This document shows positions 25,194 to 34,021 of a stretch of 64,000 bases of DNA, one piece after another. A model generated the notes under the pieces. It saw nothing but the letters and a program-made list of their open reading frames with translations. It was not told the DNA's origin and made no database searches. The DNA is from Rhodobacteraceae bacterium UBA1943 (GTDB lineage: Bacteria; Pseudomonadota; Alphaproteobacteria; Rhodobacterales; Rhodobacteraceae): positions 1 to 64,000 of the forward strand of contig DDEX01000053.1 in the NCBI GenBank assembly GCA_002336845.1, written 5' to 3'. Every line of letters begins with the position of its first letter. The stretch's first letter is position 1. The position numbers were made by a program, and so were the translations under genes.

Positions 25194-25448
25194 GCGACAT
25201 GGCCCATCCGTCTCGCTCTTGCGGAAGTTCGCCTGATGCTGGTCAGGCCCCCGCAGTCTTCCGGAAGCATCTTCGGAGGGAGGGGGGCGGTCCGGCCGGA
25301 GACACGCTTCGGGCGAAGGTTATTAAAGGAAGCGGGCTCTTGCAACGATGGCCAGCCGCAGGCTGAAGGTTTTCGCTGCTCGCTAGCCCGGGCCTGCCGG
25401 GCATCGGGGCGCTGTCGTCCGCCGCGCCGTAAAGCCGACAAGGGGCCA
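25194..25448. other. Gene-free degraded stretch
   Basis: No conserved protein or RNA is recognised between the IS5 fragment and the hairpin at 25449. Open frames on both strands look like chance GC-rich reading frames. Probably decayed mobile-element DNA. Confidence 0.45.
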
Positions 25449-25484
25449 GCCGGGAAGACCGACGAAGGTCTCGGTCTTCCCGGC
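25449..25484. terminator. Strong 14-bp hairpin
   Basis: Perfect 14-base inverted repeat GCCGGGAAGACCGA / TCGGTCTTCCCGGC with an 8-base loop. It sits downstream (on the minus strand) of the truncated alcohol dehydrogenase and next to a second hairpin; it may be a terminator or an element end. No T-run. Confidence 0.5.
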
Positions 25485-25500
25485 GCCTGAAGGAAGAAGC

Positions 25501-25530
25501 CGCCCGCCCGGTTCCCAGGGCGGGCGGGCG
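25501..25530 (-). terminator. Hairpin after the truncated alcohol dehydrogenase
   Basis: Perfect 10-base inverted repeat CGCCCGCCCG / CGGGCGGGCG with a 10-base loop, five bases past the minus-strand stop at 25536. Position fits the native terminator of the dehydrogenase gene. Confidence 0.6.
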
Positions 25531-25535
25531 TTGGC

Positions 25536-26429
25536 CTATTCCTCGACCAGAAGCATGGTCTTGATGGCGCGGCGCTCGTCCATCGCCTTGTAGCCCTCGG
25601 CCACCTGGGCGATGGGCAGGACCTGGTCGAAGACCAGCCCGGGCTGGATCTTGCCGGCCAGGACGCGATCCATCAGGTCCGGCAGGAAGCGGCGCACGGG
25701 CGCCGGCCCGCCGGCCAGGCGTTGCTGCCGCAGCCAGAACTGGAAGCCGTCGAGGTTGATTCCATGCGGCACGCCGACATTGCCGATCGAGCCGCCGGGG
25801 CGGCAGACGCCGGTCGCCTGGTCCATCGACTGTTGCGTCCCCACCGCCTCGATGACCGACTCGGCGCCGATGCCGTCGGTCAGGTCCATGATCCGCGCGA
25901 CGCCGTCACCGCCGCGTTCCGAGACGATATCGGTCGCGCCGAATTTCCGGGCCAGGGCCGAGCGTTGTTCGTGGCGGCTCATGGCGATGATGCGCTCGGC
26001 GCCCATCTGTTGCGCCGCCATCACCCCCATCAGGCCGACGGCCCCGTCGCCGACCACCACGACCGTGCCGCCCTTGCGCACATTCGCCGCAACCGCGCCG
26101 TACCAGCCGGTGCCCAGCACGTCCGACACCGCCAGCATGTGCGGGATCATTTCGGCATCGGGCAGTTCCGCCGTGGCGACAAGCGTGCCGTCGGCCAGCG
26201 GCACGCGGGCATAGGGCGCCTGTGCGCCGCCGATGATCTCCATGTCGCGGCAGGCCGACTGAAAGCCGAACTGGCAATGCGGGCAGGTGTTGTCCGAGGC
26301 GCAGAACGACCCGACCACGAATTGTCCGGGCTTGATCGTGCGGACCTCGCTGCCGACCTCGACCACGACGCCGCAATATTCGTGGCCCATGTTCATCGGG
26401 CCGTTCTGCGGCTGCAAGCCGCGATAGGG
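25536..26429 (-). pseudogene. Zinc-dependent alcohol dehydrogenase, 5'-truncated
   Basis: The reading frame extends to an ATG at 26690, but homology to medium-chain zinc alcohol dehydrogenases begins only at PYRGLQPQNGP (about 26429). The following GHEYCG, structural-zinc region (DNTCPHCQFGFQSAC), Rossmann GDGAVGLMG and the C terminus are intact. The usual first ~40 residues, including the catalytic-zinc Cys of the CGSDLW motif, are missing, and the roughly 87 codons before the junction are not family-like. So the 5' end was replaced by unrelated DNA and the product should be inactive. It lies between IS remnants and tRNA-Pro. Confidence 0.72.
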
Positions 26430-26660
26430 CCGCCGATTGTGATCTCGCTGCGGTTCGCCCGAACGGCTGCTCTTATGAACCGTTGAGGCTGCTATGCGCC
26501 GCACCGTCGCAAGTCCGCTTGCCGCCCTTAGCGCCCATGCCGTGCCTCCAGCATCGTCACTAGCCCCAGCTTGCCGCTTCGCTGCTGAGTGGAGATGGTG
26601 GGCTGGGACACCTAGGCGGAGCATCCTGCCGGTACATCGTAGTGACCGCTTGGAACGACC

Positions 26661-26689
26661 AAAAGCCCTGCCTTCTGGAACGAAAGGCA
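26661..26689 (-). terminator. Probable tRNA-Pro terminator
   Basis: On the minus strand, downstream of the tRNA, a short stem (TTGCCTT / AAGGCAG) is followed by CTTTT. Its place about 30 bases after the tRNA 3' end fits an intrinsic terminator. Confidence 0.45.
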
Positions 26690-26718
26690 AGACTTTTTGA
26701 AACTTGATAGCGGGAAAT

Positions 26719-26795
26719 TGGTCGGAGCGAGAGGATTCGAACCTCCGACCCCCTGCTCCCGAAGCAGGTGCGCTACCAGACTGCGCTACGCTCCG
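26719..26795 (-). tRNA. tRNA-Pro (CGG)
   Basis: Minus-strand 77-base tRNA. Acceptor stem CGGAGCG pairs with CGCTCCG, followed by A and an encoded CCA (26721-26719). The D arm has GCGC..TGGTAGCGC, the anticodon stem CCTGC/GCAGG encloses loop TTCGGGA giving anticodon CGG (reads CCG, proline), and the T loop is GGTTCGAATCC. The 3' end points toward the scar at 24500-26700, the side on which islands usually integrate at tRNA genes. Confidence 0.95.
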
Positions 26796-26881
26796 ACCAT
26801 TGGGGGCGGGTTACTCTGCCACGTCGGGTTTTGCAAGAGGGCGAAGCGCAAATGCCGGAGATTGCGGGAAAGGCTGCACGC

Positions 26882-28531
26882 TCAGTCAAAAGTCATGTGG
26901 TGCCGGCTTTGCAGCGTGGTCTGGGTCTGATGCAATTCAGCGTCGCGCTGTTCGGGCTGCCAGCCAAGGGCCATTGCGGCAATGTCGGCCGCGATGGCCA
27001 GACCGCTGGCGCTCAGCTTTCCCGAAATCGCAAGGCTCGTGCGTCGCATCACCAGGTCTTCCAGATGGATCACACGCTCATTGCGGACAATCCAGTCCAA
27101 CTCTTGCCGCGAATAACCGGGCACATCTGCCAGAATATCCGGCACGTCGGCTTCGGCCTGCAATATGGCCAAGGCGCGGGTGCCATAGCGGTCCAGCAGT
27201 GCACTCGCCCTTTCTGTCGTGGTGCCCGACCTTGCCGCCATTTCAACTACCCAGGCCTGGGGAGCATCCTTAGGATAGTCCCTTCCGCCACCGATCGGCA
27301 GCCCCTGCGTACTGACGCGCCTGATGGCCCCTAACCGCGCCAGAAGCTGATCGGCGACCTCTTCGGCAAAGCCGCGAAAGGTGGTCCATTTGCCCCCCAC
27401 AAGCGAGACGATGGGCCATTGTCTGTCCCCTGCCGGTTCAATCACCGGGGCAGAGTGATCGCGGCTGATCAACCCGACCGCCGTGCCATCGGTGGCAGGC
27501 AACGGGCGGATACCGGCATAGGCATAGACGATCTGGCGGTGGTCAAAAGGCAGGCCAGGCAACAGGCTGCGCAGACTTTGCAGAAAATAGTCTATTTCAT
27601 CCTCGGTACAGCGCACATTGTCCGGGTCCGAGGCGCGCTGATCGGTCGAGCCGACCAAGGCACGCCCCAGATAATCGAAAACCAGACAGATGCGGCCGTC
27701 ATCCGCCTCGAAATAGATCATCCGGCCGTTCAGGGCGCGGATCAGGTCGGGGTGCTCCAGCAGGATATGCGATCCCTTGGTGCCGCCAATCAGATGCGAT
27801 GCGGCCCCAAGCCGGGCATTGACCAGATCGATCCAGGGCCCCGCCGCATTGACGACAACCCGGGGTCGCAGGTTGCGGGTTCGCCCATTGGCCGCCTGAA
27901 CGGCAATCACCCCACCATCTGTGTCGCCCAGAACAGCATGGTTCAGCGCATCGCTTGCCGGATTGGCACGCAGGCCATCCTCGATCAGTTCCAGCACCAG
28001 CCGTTCGGGGTGCCTGACGGTGGCATCGTAATAGGCGCCTGCGGCCACGATACGCGGGGTCAGGGGTGCAATTTCCCGCAACGCACGCGCCTTCGACCAT
28101 AAGGCGTGGCGCGGCATGACGCGGTGGCGGGCACCATAGAAATCGTATAGCGCAAGGCCGATCTTGATCAGCACCGCCCCCCGGCTGCGCGGCGCGGTGG
28201 TGGAGCCGAACAGCGTGCGGATCGCCGCAGGGATACCCTTCCACCACGAGAAAATCGGGATCACCGTCGGCAAAGGCCGCACATAATGCGGCGCGTTCTT
28301 CAACAGCAGGTTCCGCTCCAGCGTCGATTGGGCGACGAGTTGCAGTTCGCCGGTTTCCAGATACTTAATGCCGCCATGGATAAGCCGCGAGGGCGCGGCC
28401 GAGGTGCCCGAACCGAAATCGCCCTTGTCCAGAATAACGCAGTTGACCCCCTGTTCGCACAGATCGCGAAACAGGCCAGCGCCGTTGATACCTGCGCCGA
28501 TGATCAGAACGTCAATTTCTTCCGGGGTCAT
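26882..28531 (-). CDS. FAD-dependent glycerol-3-phosphate dehydrogenase family protein (GlpD/EryB-like)
   Basis: Flavoprotein oxidising a polyol phosphate to the keto phosphate at the membrane, 549 aa. The FAD motif IIGAGINGAG is at residues 10-19, then GTSAAPSRLIHGGIKYLE with the conserved His-Gly-Gly (about 42-59), WTTFRGFAEE with the C-terminal GGKWTT substrate/FAD motif near 400, and a GlpD C-terminal domain. It overlaps the upstream DeoR stop by ATGA (28528-28531) and is the third gene after an FGGY kinase and DeoR regulator. That order (kinase then dehydrogenase) matches polyol-phosphate pathways. Substrate could be glycerol, a tetritol or a pentitol phosphate; it is distinct from the eryB gene at 38484. 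Confidence 0.87.
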   Translation of the reverse strand: MTPEEIDVLIIGAGINGAGLFRDLCEQGVNCVILDKGDFGSGTSAAPSRLIHGGIKYLETGELQLVAQSTLERNLLLKNAPHYVRPLPTVIPIFSWWKGIPAAIRTLFGSTTAPRSRGAVLIKIGLALYDFYGARHRVMPRHALWSKARALREIAPLTPRIVAAGAYYDATVRHPERLVLELIEDGLRANPASDALNHAVLGDTDGGVIAVQAANGRTRNLRPRVVVNAAGPWIDLVNARLGAASHLIGGTKGSHILLEHPDLIRALNGRMIYFEADDGRICLVFDYLGRALVGSTDQRASDPDNVRCTEDEIDYFLQSLRSLLPGLPFDHRQIVYAYAGIRPLPATDGTAVGLISRDHSAPVIEPAGDRQWPIVSLVGGKWTTFRGFAEEVADQLLARLGAIRRVSTQGLPIGGGRDYPKDAPQAWVVEMAARSGTTTERASALLDRYGTRALAILQAEADVPDILADVPGYSRQELDWIVRNERVIHLEDLVMRRTSLAISGKLSASGLAIAADIAAMALGWQPEQRDAELHQTQTTLQSRHHMTFD

Positions 28532-29295
28532 TTCACGGTCACCTGAACCAGTTCCGTGCCCGCGTCGCGCAGACGCAACGCAAGGTCGTCCGGCAAAGTG
28601 GCATCGGTATAAATTGCGTCAAAGCGTGTCAGATCTGCCAGCAGGTGCAGCGCGACCCTGCCGAACTTGCTGCCGTCAACCAGCAACACCTTCCGGGCGG
28701 CAGCGGCCAGCATAGCCTGCTTGACCCGCGTCACCTGCGGATCCTGGATCAGCGCCACATGGCCCGAGATTGCCGATGCAGAACAGATCGCAAGGTTTAC
28801 CCGCACCTGTGCTAGCACTGTTTCACACAGATGCCCGATGAAGGCGTTATAAGTCGGGTGATAATCCCCCCCCAGCGAGATCAACCGGACCTCATCCATT
28901 TCGGCCAGCACCCTGGAATGGGCAAGACTGTTGGTCATCACGGTCAGGGGTGCAACCTTCGGCACATGGTCCAGCAGCGCCGCGACCGTGGTGGAATCGT
29001 CCAGCAGGACAATCTCGCCCGGGCGAAGCTCTGCGGCGGCGGCGCGCGCGATGGCTTGCTTGGCCGCAGTCGCATGGGTCTGGCGAAACCCGAACAATGA
29101 TTCGTAAACGCCTGAAGGCTGGGCACTTACGGCGCCGTGCAGTTTGCGCAGCACTCCCTGACGGGCAAGATCATCTATATGGCGATGGATCGTCATGCGA
29201 GAAACGCCGAAAACGGAAACCAGCTCATCTATCCGCACTTCACCACGTTGCGCGACATAGGCGGCTATTTCGGAACGGCGGTCATCGGCACTCAT
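28528..29295 (-). CDS. DeoR/GlpR-family transcriptional regulator
   Basis: Repressor-type regulator, 255 aa: N-terminal HTH (IDELVSVFGVSRMTIHRHIDDLARQG, about residues 22-47) with the DeoR LRKLHGA motif, then a sugar-phosphate-sensing domain (LDDSTTVAALL, TNSLAH, LLVDGSKFGR). The start at 29295 uses an ATGA overlap with the kinase stop; a longer in-frame reading runs inside the kinase gene. It is one of three DeoR proteins within 16 kb and, being inside the kinase/dehydrogenase operon, probably senses the phosphorylated intermediate. Confidence 0.88.
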   Translation of the reverse strand: MSADDRRSEIAAYVAQRGEVRIDELVSVFGVSRMTIHRHIDDLARQGVLRKLHGAVSAQPSGVYESLFGFRQTHATAAKQAIARAAAAELRPGEIVLLDDSTTVAALLDHVPKVAPLTVMTNSLAHSRVLAEMDEVRLISLGGDYHPTYNAFIGHLCETVLAQVRVNLAICSASAISGHVALIQDPQVTRVKQAMLAAAARKVLLVDGSKFGRVALHLLADLTRFDAIYTDATLPDDLALRLRDAGTELVQVTVK

Positions 29296-30824
29296 GTCGC
29301 TGCCCCCTCGGCAAGGCTTTCGATCCGGGGCCAGAGGGGCGCAAGGCTGCGGGCGATGTCGCAATGCAGATCGTAACGGCGGGCCATGTCGGCGCTGCGG
29401 ACGGGATCGGGATGGTAGGTCTTGCCAAGCGCCACAAGGTCGCGAGGGTCGGCGACCGGACTTGGGAACAGACCCACGCCGCTGCCAGCGCACAAGGCCG
29501 CCCCCCAGGCTGCGGCTTCCTCGGTCTGGCTGACCACGACCGGCATATTCAACACATCGGCAAATATCTGGGAGAAAACCGGATTTCGGGAAATTCCGCC
29601 GGTCAGCCGGGCCACAGTAGGGTTAAATCCGTCGCGCAGCGCATCCACATGAACCCGATGGTTGAAGGCTATCCCTTCGATGACGGCGCGCAGCAGATCG
29701 GCCCGATCATGCCAGCCCCGCAACCCCAGAAAACCGCCACTGGCCACCGCACCATGCGGCGAGCCGTAAAGATAGGGATGAAACAGCACGGTCGAGGGCC
29801 GATCCAGCGCCGCCTGCACCTCCTGCCCCATCCGGTCATGGATCAAGGCACCCTCGGCGCTGGCCCTCTCCGCGGCGCAAAGCTGGTCCAGAAACCAGTC
29901 GTAATTGGCGGCGGACGCGGGCGAGATGGCCATGTTGTTCCACTCACCCAGCCGCAAGCCATTGCGACAGAACCAGCGCGCATCGGTCCTTGCCACATGC
30001 GAAACTGTTTCGTTGATCGAGTAGGTGCCCGCAACAATGGCGATCTGGCCTAAACCATGGCCGCCGATCCCCAATGCCGAGGCGGTCACATCATGCAGCC
30101 CCGACACCACCGGGGTGCCAGCACGCAACCCGGTCAACCGCGCCGCGCTTTCGTTTATATGGCCAATAACTTCGTCGGGGCGCGCCACCTCTGGTAATAC
30201 AGAAGACAGGGATTGCAGGCCGAACAGGGACAAAATCTCTGCGTCATAACCTTGCGTGCGCACATTGGTGAAAGAGGTGCTCGCCTCGGTCAGATCGGTG
30301 CCGATCCGGCCCGTCAGGCAATAGCGTAGCCAATCCTTGCAGGCCAATACATGGCCGATACGGGAAAAGCGGTCGGGCTCATTATGCCGCAGCCACTCTA
30401 GCAGGGCAGCCGGGGCCGAGGCATGTGGCATCTGCCCCGTCCGCTCCAGCGCCGCCTGCGCGGTTCCGTCAGCCTGCCACCGCGTCACAACCGTAGTGGC
30501 GCGGCTGTCAAGCGACAGGATACCATGTCCCAGCGGATCGCCAGCGACATCCAGAAGGTAAAGCCCGTCGCCATGGGCCGTTGCTGCAACGGCGGCAATG
30601 TCTGCCTCCCGCCCCGAAAGCGTCAGTGCCTCGGATATCGCCTCGGCTGTGGCAAGCCACAGCGTGGCCATATCGCGTTCGACATGGCGGGGCCGGGGAA
30701 TGACCTGCGGCAAACGGCGCCGCGCCACCGCCAGAACATTGCCTGCCGCATCAAATACCACGGCCTTGGTAACGGTCAGCCCATTGTCTATTCCCAAAAG
30801 GCAAGGGCCGCGGCTGTTGGTCAT
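29292..30824 (-). CDS. FGGY-family carbohydrate (polyol) kinase
   Basis: Cytoplasmic ATP-dependent kinase, 510 aa, with the FGGY N-terminal phosphate-binding motif GIDNGLTVTKAVVFD (residues 11-25), the catalytic Asp region SGLHDVTASALG, and the C-terminal ATPase motif RLTGGISRNPVFSQI. It resembles erythritol/xylulose kinases more than glycerol kinase and is shorter than, and different from, the eryA product at 36886. First gene of the leftward kinase-regulator-dehydrogenase operon; GGAGG lies 8 bases before the ATG. Likely phosphorylates a second tetritol or pentitol. Confidence 0.87.
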   Translation of the reverse strand: MTNSRGPCLLGIDNGLTVTKAVVFDAAGNVLAVARRRLPQVIPRPRHVERDMATLWLATAEAISEALTLSGREADIAAVAATAHGDGLYLLDVAGDPLGHGILSLDSRATTVVTRWQADGTAQAALERTGQMPHASAPAALLEWLRHNEPDRFSRIGHVLACKDWLRYCLTGRIGTDLTEASTSFTNVRTQGYDAEILSLFGLQSLSSVLPEVARPDEVIGHINESAARLTGLRAGTPVVSGLHDVTASALGIGGHGLGQIAIVAGTYSINETVSHVARTDARWFCRNGLRLGEWNNMAISPASAANYDWFLDQLCAAERASAEGALIHDRMGQEVQAALDRPSTVLFHPYLYGSPHGAVASGGFLGLRGWHDRADLLRAVIEGIAFNHRVHVDALRDGFNPTVARLTGGISRNPVFSQIFADVLNMPVVVSQTEEAAAWGAALCAGSGVGLFPSPVADPRDLVALGKTYHPDPVRSADMARRYDLHCDIARSLAPLWPRIESLAEGAAT

Positions 30825-30851
30825 GGCATGTCCTCCATGCCATGTTCTTAC

Positions 30852-30911
30852 GGTATTAGTCGGATATTGTAACTATAAATTGCGGGATAATACCAAAGTA
30901 TGACGTTACAA
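30852..30911. promoter_or_regulatory. Two interleaved inverted repeats in the kinase-operon promoter
   Basis: In the AT-rich 92-base spacer between the DeoR gene (stop at 30917) and the kinase start (30824), two perfect 7-base inverted repeats are interleaved: GGTATTA (30852-30858) with TAATACC (30888-30894), and TTGTAAC (30867-30873) with GTTACAA (30905-30911). Spacings are 29 and 31 bases. Wide-spaced half-sites fit a DeoR tetramer or two regulators sharing the promoter; both DeoR genes adjoin it. Confidence 0.55.
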
Positions 30912-30916
30912 ATCGG

Positions 30917-31777
30917 CTAGCCCTGTATGGCCGCGACCTGAACATTGATGCCGCGCGTCTTCATACCCTCGATCAAGCGCGGGGGTGTCGCGCCATCAAC
31001 GATAACCACATCGAACTCCCCCAGCGTGCCCATCGCGTGCAGGGCGCGGCGTTCGAACTTGGTATGGTCGGCCAGCAAGATCCGCCGGGCAGCGCTGTCG
31101 AACATGGCACGCTTGATCTCTACCATTTCGGGGTTCTGATGAAACACCATGTCGTCGGTAATCGCCGACATCGACAGAAAGACCAGATCGGGGCGCAGAC
31201 GGCGAATTTCGGATGTGGTCACGGGCCCCATGAAGGCATTGCACCAATTGTAGAATTGCCCACCCAGCCCCAGCAACGTGATGTCACGCACCCCCCGAAG
31301 TTCATTCATCAGGGTAATGGAGTTTGTGATCGCAGTCAGGGGCACCCGCGAAGCCAGATGCGGCACCATTTGCAGGACGGTGGTGCTGTCATCAAAGAAC
31401 ACCGCCTGGCCCGGCTCGATATGGGCGGCGGCAGCGGCGGCAATCGCACGCTTTTCCTGCTCTTGCCGGGTCGATCGATAGACCGCACTGGATTCGACCA
31501 GACTGGTCGGGGCTGCCGATACGATACCGCGTGTCTTGCGCAAAAGGCCGCGCTCGACCAGTTCGTCAAGGTCGCGATGGGCGGTCATGAGCGATATGCC
31601 GAAACGGGCGGTCAGATCCTCGATCCGCATGGTGCCTTCGGTCATCACCGCCTCGGCAATCAGGTGGCGGCGCGCAATCTGGCGGGCATGGCGACTGTCA
31701 GAGGGGATCTGATCGCCAGCCATCTGTTCGGGCATCATATCTGGCGACTGGTCTTTCTGAACTGTGATGTCGGACAT
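30917..31777 (-). CDS. DeoR/GlpR-family transcriptional regulator
   Basis: 286-aa DeoR protein with a longer N-terminal tail (about 35 residues) before the HTH (IEDLTARFGISLMTAHRDLDELVERG) and the LRKTRG motif; the effector domain keeps FFDDSTTVLQM, TNSITLM and LLADHTKFERR. ATG 31777 follows AGGAGG; a longer upstream reading has no homology. It sits after the transporter operon and before the kinase operon on the same strand, so could control either. Confidence 0.86.
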   Translation of the reverse strand: MSDITVQKDQSPDMMPEQMAGDQIPSDSRHARQIARRHLIAEAVMTEGTMRIEDLTARFGISLMTAHRDLDELVERGLLRKTRGIVSAAPTSLVESSAVYRSTRQEQEKRAIAAAAAAHIEPGQAVFFDDSTTVLQMVPHLASRVPLTAITNSITLMNELRGVRDITLLGLGGQFYNWCNAFMGPVTTSEIRRLRPDLVFLSMSAITDDMVFHQNPEMVEIKRAMFDSAARRILLADHTKFERRALHAMGTLGEFDVVIVDGATPPRLIEGMKTRGINVQVAAIQG

Positions 31778-31888
31778 TCCTGCGCCTCCTGACAGGTGCG
31801 GATAGCGCATCTGCCCTGAAAGGCAAGCAAAGCTTGGCCTTCGGTCTGCGGCAAGGGGCGGCACCGGTTTCCCGATGCCGCAGGAGGT

Positions 31889-31914
31889 AAGGGGGCCGCA
31901 AACGCCGCCCCCTT
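31889..31914 (-). terminator. Hairpin terminator after the ery binding-protein gene
   Basis: Inverted repeat AAGGGGGCCGC / GCCGCCCCCTT (one mismatch) with a 4-base loop, ten bases past the binding-protein stop at 31924. It ends the transporter operon and separates it from the DeoR gene. Confidence 0.65.
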
Positions 31915-31923
31915 CGGGAGGTC

Positions 31924-32871
31924 TTATTGCGACAGGGTGAACGGGCCGGTGTACTTGTCCACATTGTCCTTGGTGATCAGCAGGCAGTCGAAAAGCTGCT
32001 TTTCGGTTGCAGCACCTGTGGCGCCGGTCTTGATGAAGCTGTCGGCCTGCTTCACAGCCTCGGCCGAGAAGACGGCGACGGGTTGCAGCACGGTGTACTG
32101 CATCTCACCCGCTTTCACGGCATCGACCGCGTCGGGCGAGCCGTCAAAGCCGCCAACCTTCACATTGGCCAGCTTGCCCGCCTCTTTCAGCGCGGCGATG
32201 GCGCCCAGCGCCATTTCGTCATTGCCCGAGATCACGCCGATGATGTCGGGGTTGGCTTGCAGCAGGGACTGCATCTTCTGGTAACCCTTGGTACGGTCCC
32301 AGTCGGCCACTTCCTTGCCGACCTTCACCAGATCCGGGTACTGGGTGATGACGGTCTCATAGCCGTTCGAACGGGTGGCGGCGTTGTTGTCGGCCGGGTT
32401 GCCGAACAGTTCGACATAGTTGCCCTTGTCGCCGACCATCTGCACCCATTGCTCGGCGCCCAGCGCGGCCCCTTGGGCGTTGTTCGACACGAGCTGCGCC
32501 TTGGCCAGCCCTTCCTGGTTGATTTCGGCATTGACCAGGAACACCGGGATACCGGCGTCAACGGCCTTCTTCACCGCCCCGATCGAGCCGTCGGCGTTTG
32601 CCGGGTCAAGGATGATCGCCACCGACTTGTTGGTGATCGCGGTGTCGATCAGGGTGCTTTCGGCGTTGGTGTCGCCCTTGTGGGCCGCCACGTTGGCGGT
32701 ATAGCCCAACGACTCGGCGGTTGCCTTGGCCACGTCGCCTTCGGTCTTCCAGTAGGGGTTGGCCGGGTCGGTGACGATGATCGAGATCAGCCCTTCGGCC
32801 GAGGCAGCGAACGCCATCAGCGGCGTCACGGCCACGGCGGCCATCAGGGCGCGGCGGGTCATTTTCAGCAT
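31924..32871 (-). CDS. eryG: Periplasmic sugar/polyol-binding protein (erythritol transporter, EryG-like)
   Basis: Type I periplasmic-binding protein, 315 aa. The signal peptide (MTRRALMAAVAVTPLMAFAA, cleavage after ASA at about residue 25) leads to a mature domain with IIVTDPANPYWKTEG and ISGNDEMALGAIAAL, typical of ribose/polyol receptors. Last gene of the leftward transporter operon DUF2291, ATPase, permease, receptor. Proximity to eryABC supports erythritol or a related polyol as ligand; specificity is inferred. ATG 32871 is chosen because the signal peptide begins there. Confidence 0.85.
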   Translation of the reverse strand: MLKMTRRALMAAVAVTPLMAFAASAEGLISIIVTDPANPYWKTEGDVAKATAESLGYTANVAAHKGDTNAESTLIDTAITNKSVAIILDPANADGSIGAVKKAVDAGIPVFLVNAEINQEGLAKAQLVSNNAQGAALGAEQWVQMVGDKGNYVELFGNPADNNAATRSNGYETVITQYPDLVKVGKEVADWDRTKGYQKMQSLLQANPDIIGVISGNDEMALGAIAALKEAGKLANVKVGGFDGSPDAVDAVKAGEMQYTVLQPVAVFSAEAVKQADSFIKTGATGAATEKQLFDCLLITKDNVDKYTGPFTLSQ

Positions 32872-32951
32872 TGGTCTCTCTCCCTTGGTTGGTTTGCCGG
32901 AATGGCAGGCTTTCCAGGCGGGAGCCATGTTGGCCCGCCCGGAGAAGTTCG

Positions 32952-33998
32952 TTAACTCTTGCGGCCGCCCTTGCCGTACTGGATCGAATTCATCAGCACG
33001 GCCAGCACGATCACCGCGCCGGTAAAGACGGTCTGCCAGTAGGACGACACCCCGATGATGACGAGGCCGTCGGACAGAAAGCCGATGACAAAGGCGCCCA
33101 GCATGGTGCCGCGCACCGTGCCGCGCCCGCCAGTCAGCGCAGCGCCGCCGATGACGACTGCGGCGATGGCGGTCAGTTCATAGGTGGTGCCGGCGGTCGG
33201 CCCGGCCGAGGTAAGCTGTGACGACAGCACCAGCCCGGCCACGGCGGCAAGGATGCCAGAGATGGTATAGACGGTGATCTTCACCCGCTTGACCGGCACG
33301 CCCGACAGATCGGCAGCGCGTTCGTTCCCGCCCGAGGCGTAAAGCCAGCGGCCAAAGGACGACCGCGACAGCATCAGCCCGGTCAAGACCGCGATGGTCG
33401 CCAGCACGACGACCGAGATCGGAATTCCTGCGAGCCGGTTAAACCCCAGCCAGTCGAACCCGGTGTTGCCCAACTCTGGTCGCCCCGACAGGTTGTTGTA
33501 GGTCAGCCCGTTGGTCTGCAACAGGGCAACACCCCGCGCCACATACATCACGCCCAGGGTGGCAACGAAGGCGGGCACCTTGAACCAGGCGATCAGAGCG
33601 CCGTTCAGCGCGCCAACCAACCCACCGATGGCACAGGTCAGCACCACCACCGCCCAGACTGGCGGAAACAGGATCACGCCAAACGTCGGCAGCTCGATCC
33701 CCTGCATCATCGCGCCTGCCAGCACCCCGCACAGCGCCAGAACCGAGCCGACCGACAGGTCGATCCCGCCATTCAGAATGACCAGCAGCATCCCGATGGC
33801 CAGAATGCCATAGATGGCGACGTGGCTGGCCATGATCAGCAGGTTCGAGACGGTCAGGTAGTTCGGCGACAGGTATGAAAACACCGCGACAATGGCGATC
33901 AGCGCAAAGAAGGCGCGGCCTTCCAGCAGCAACCGGACCAGACTGAACGGTTGGGCGCTGCCCTTCGCAGCCGTCCGGGAAATGCTTGTGTCGGACAT
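32952..33998 (-). CDS. eryF: Sugar/polyol ABC transporter permease (EryF-like, RbsC family)
   Basis: CUT2 permease, 348 aa, multiple membrane segments, with GGIDLSVGS (about residues 77-85), ASGGNERAADLSGVPV and GGRGTVRG near the C terminus. It lies 23 bases after the ATPase stop on the minus strand. A longer in-frame reading upstream falls inside the ATPase gene and is discarded. Confidence 0.88.
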   Translation of the reverse strand: MSDTSISRTAAKGSAQPFSLVRLLLEGRAFFALIAIVAVFSYLSPNYLTVSNLLIMASHVAIYGILAIGMLLVILNGGIDLSVGSVLALCGVLAGAMMQGIELPTFGVILFPPVWAVVVLTCAIGGLVGALNGALIAWFKVPAFVATLGVMYVARGVALLQTNGLTYNNLSGRPELGNTGFDWLGFNRLAGIPISVVVLATIAVLTGLMLSRSSFGRWLYASGGNERAADLSGVPVKRVKITVYTISGILAAVAGLVLSSQLTSAGPTAGTTYELTAIAAVVIGGAALTGGRGTVRGTMLGAFVIGFLSDGLVIIGVSSYWQTVFTGAVIVLAVLMNSIQYGKGGRKS

Positions 33999-34021
33999 GA
34001 GCTTGGCTCCCGTAGGTTGTC

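Noticed and set aside
26719..26795. Attachment-site duplication of the tRNA-Pro 3' end
   Set aside because: No second copy of the tRNA 3' sequence was noticed in the window, so no att site is annotated.
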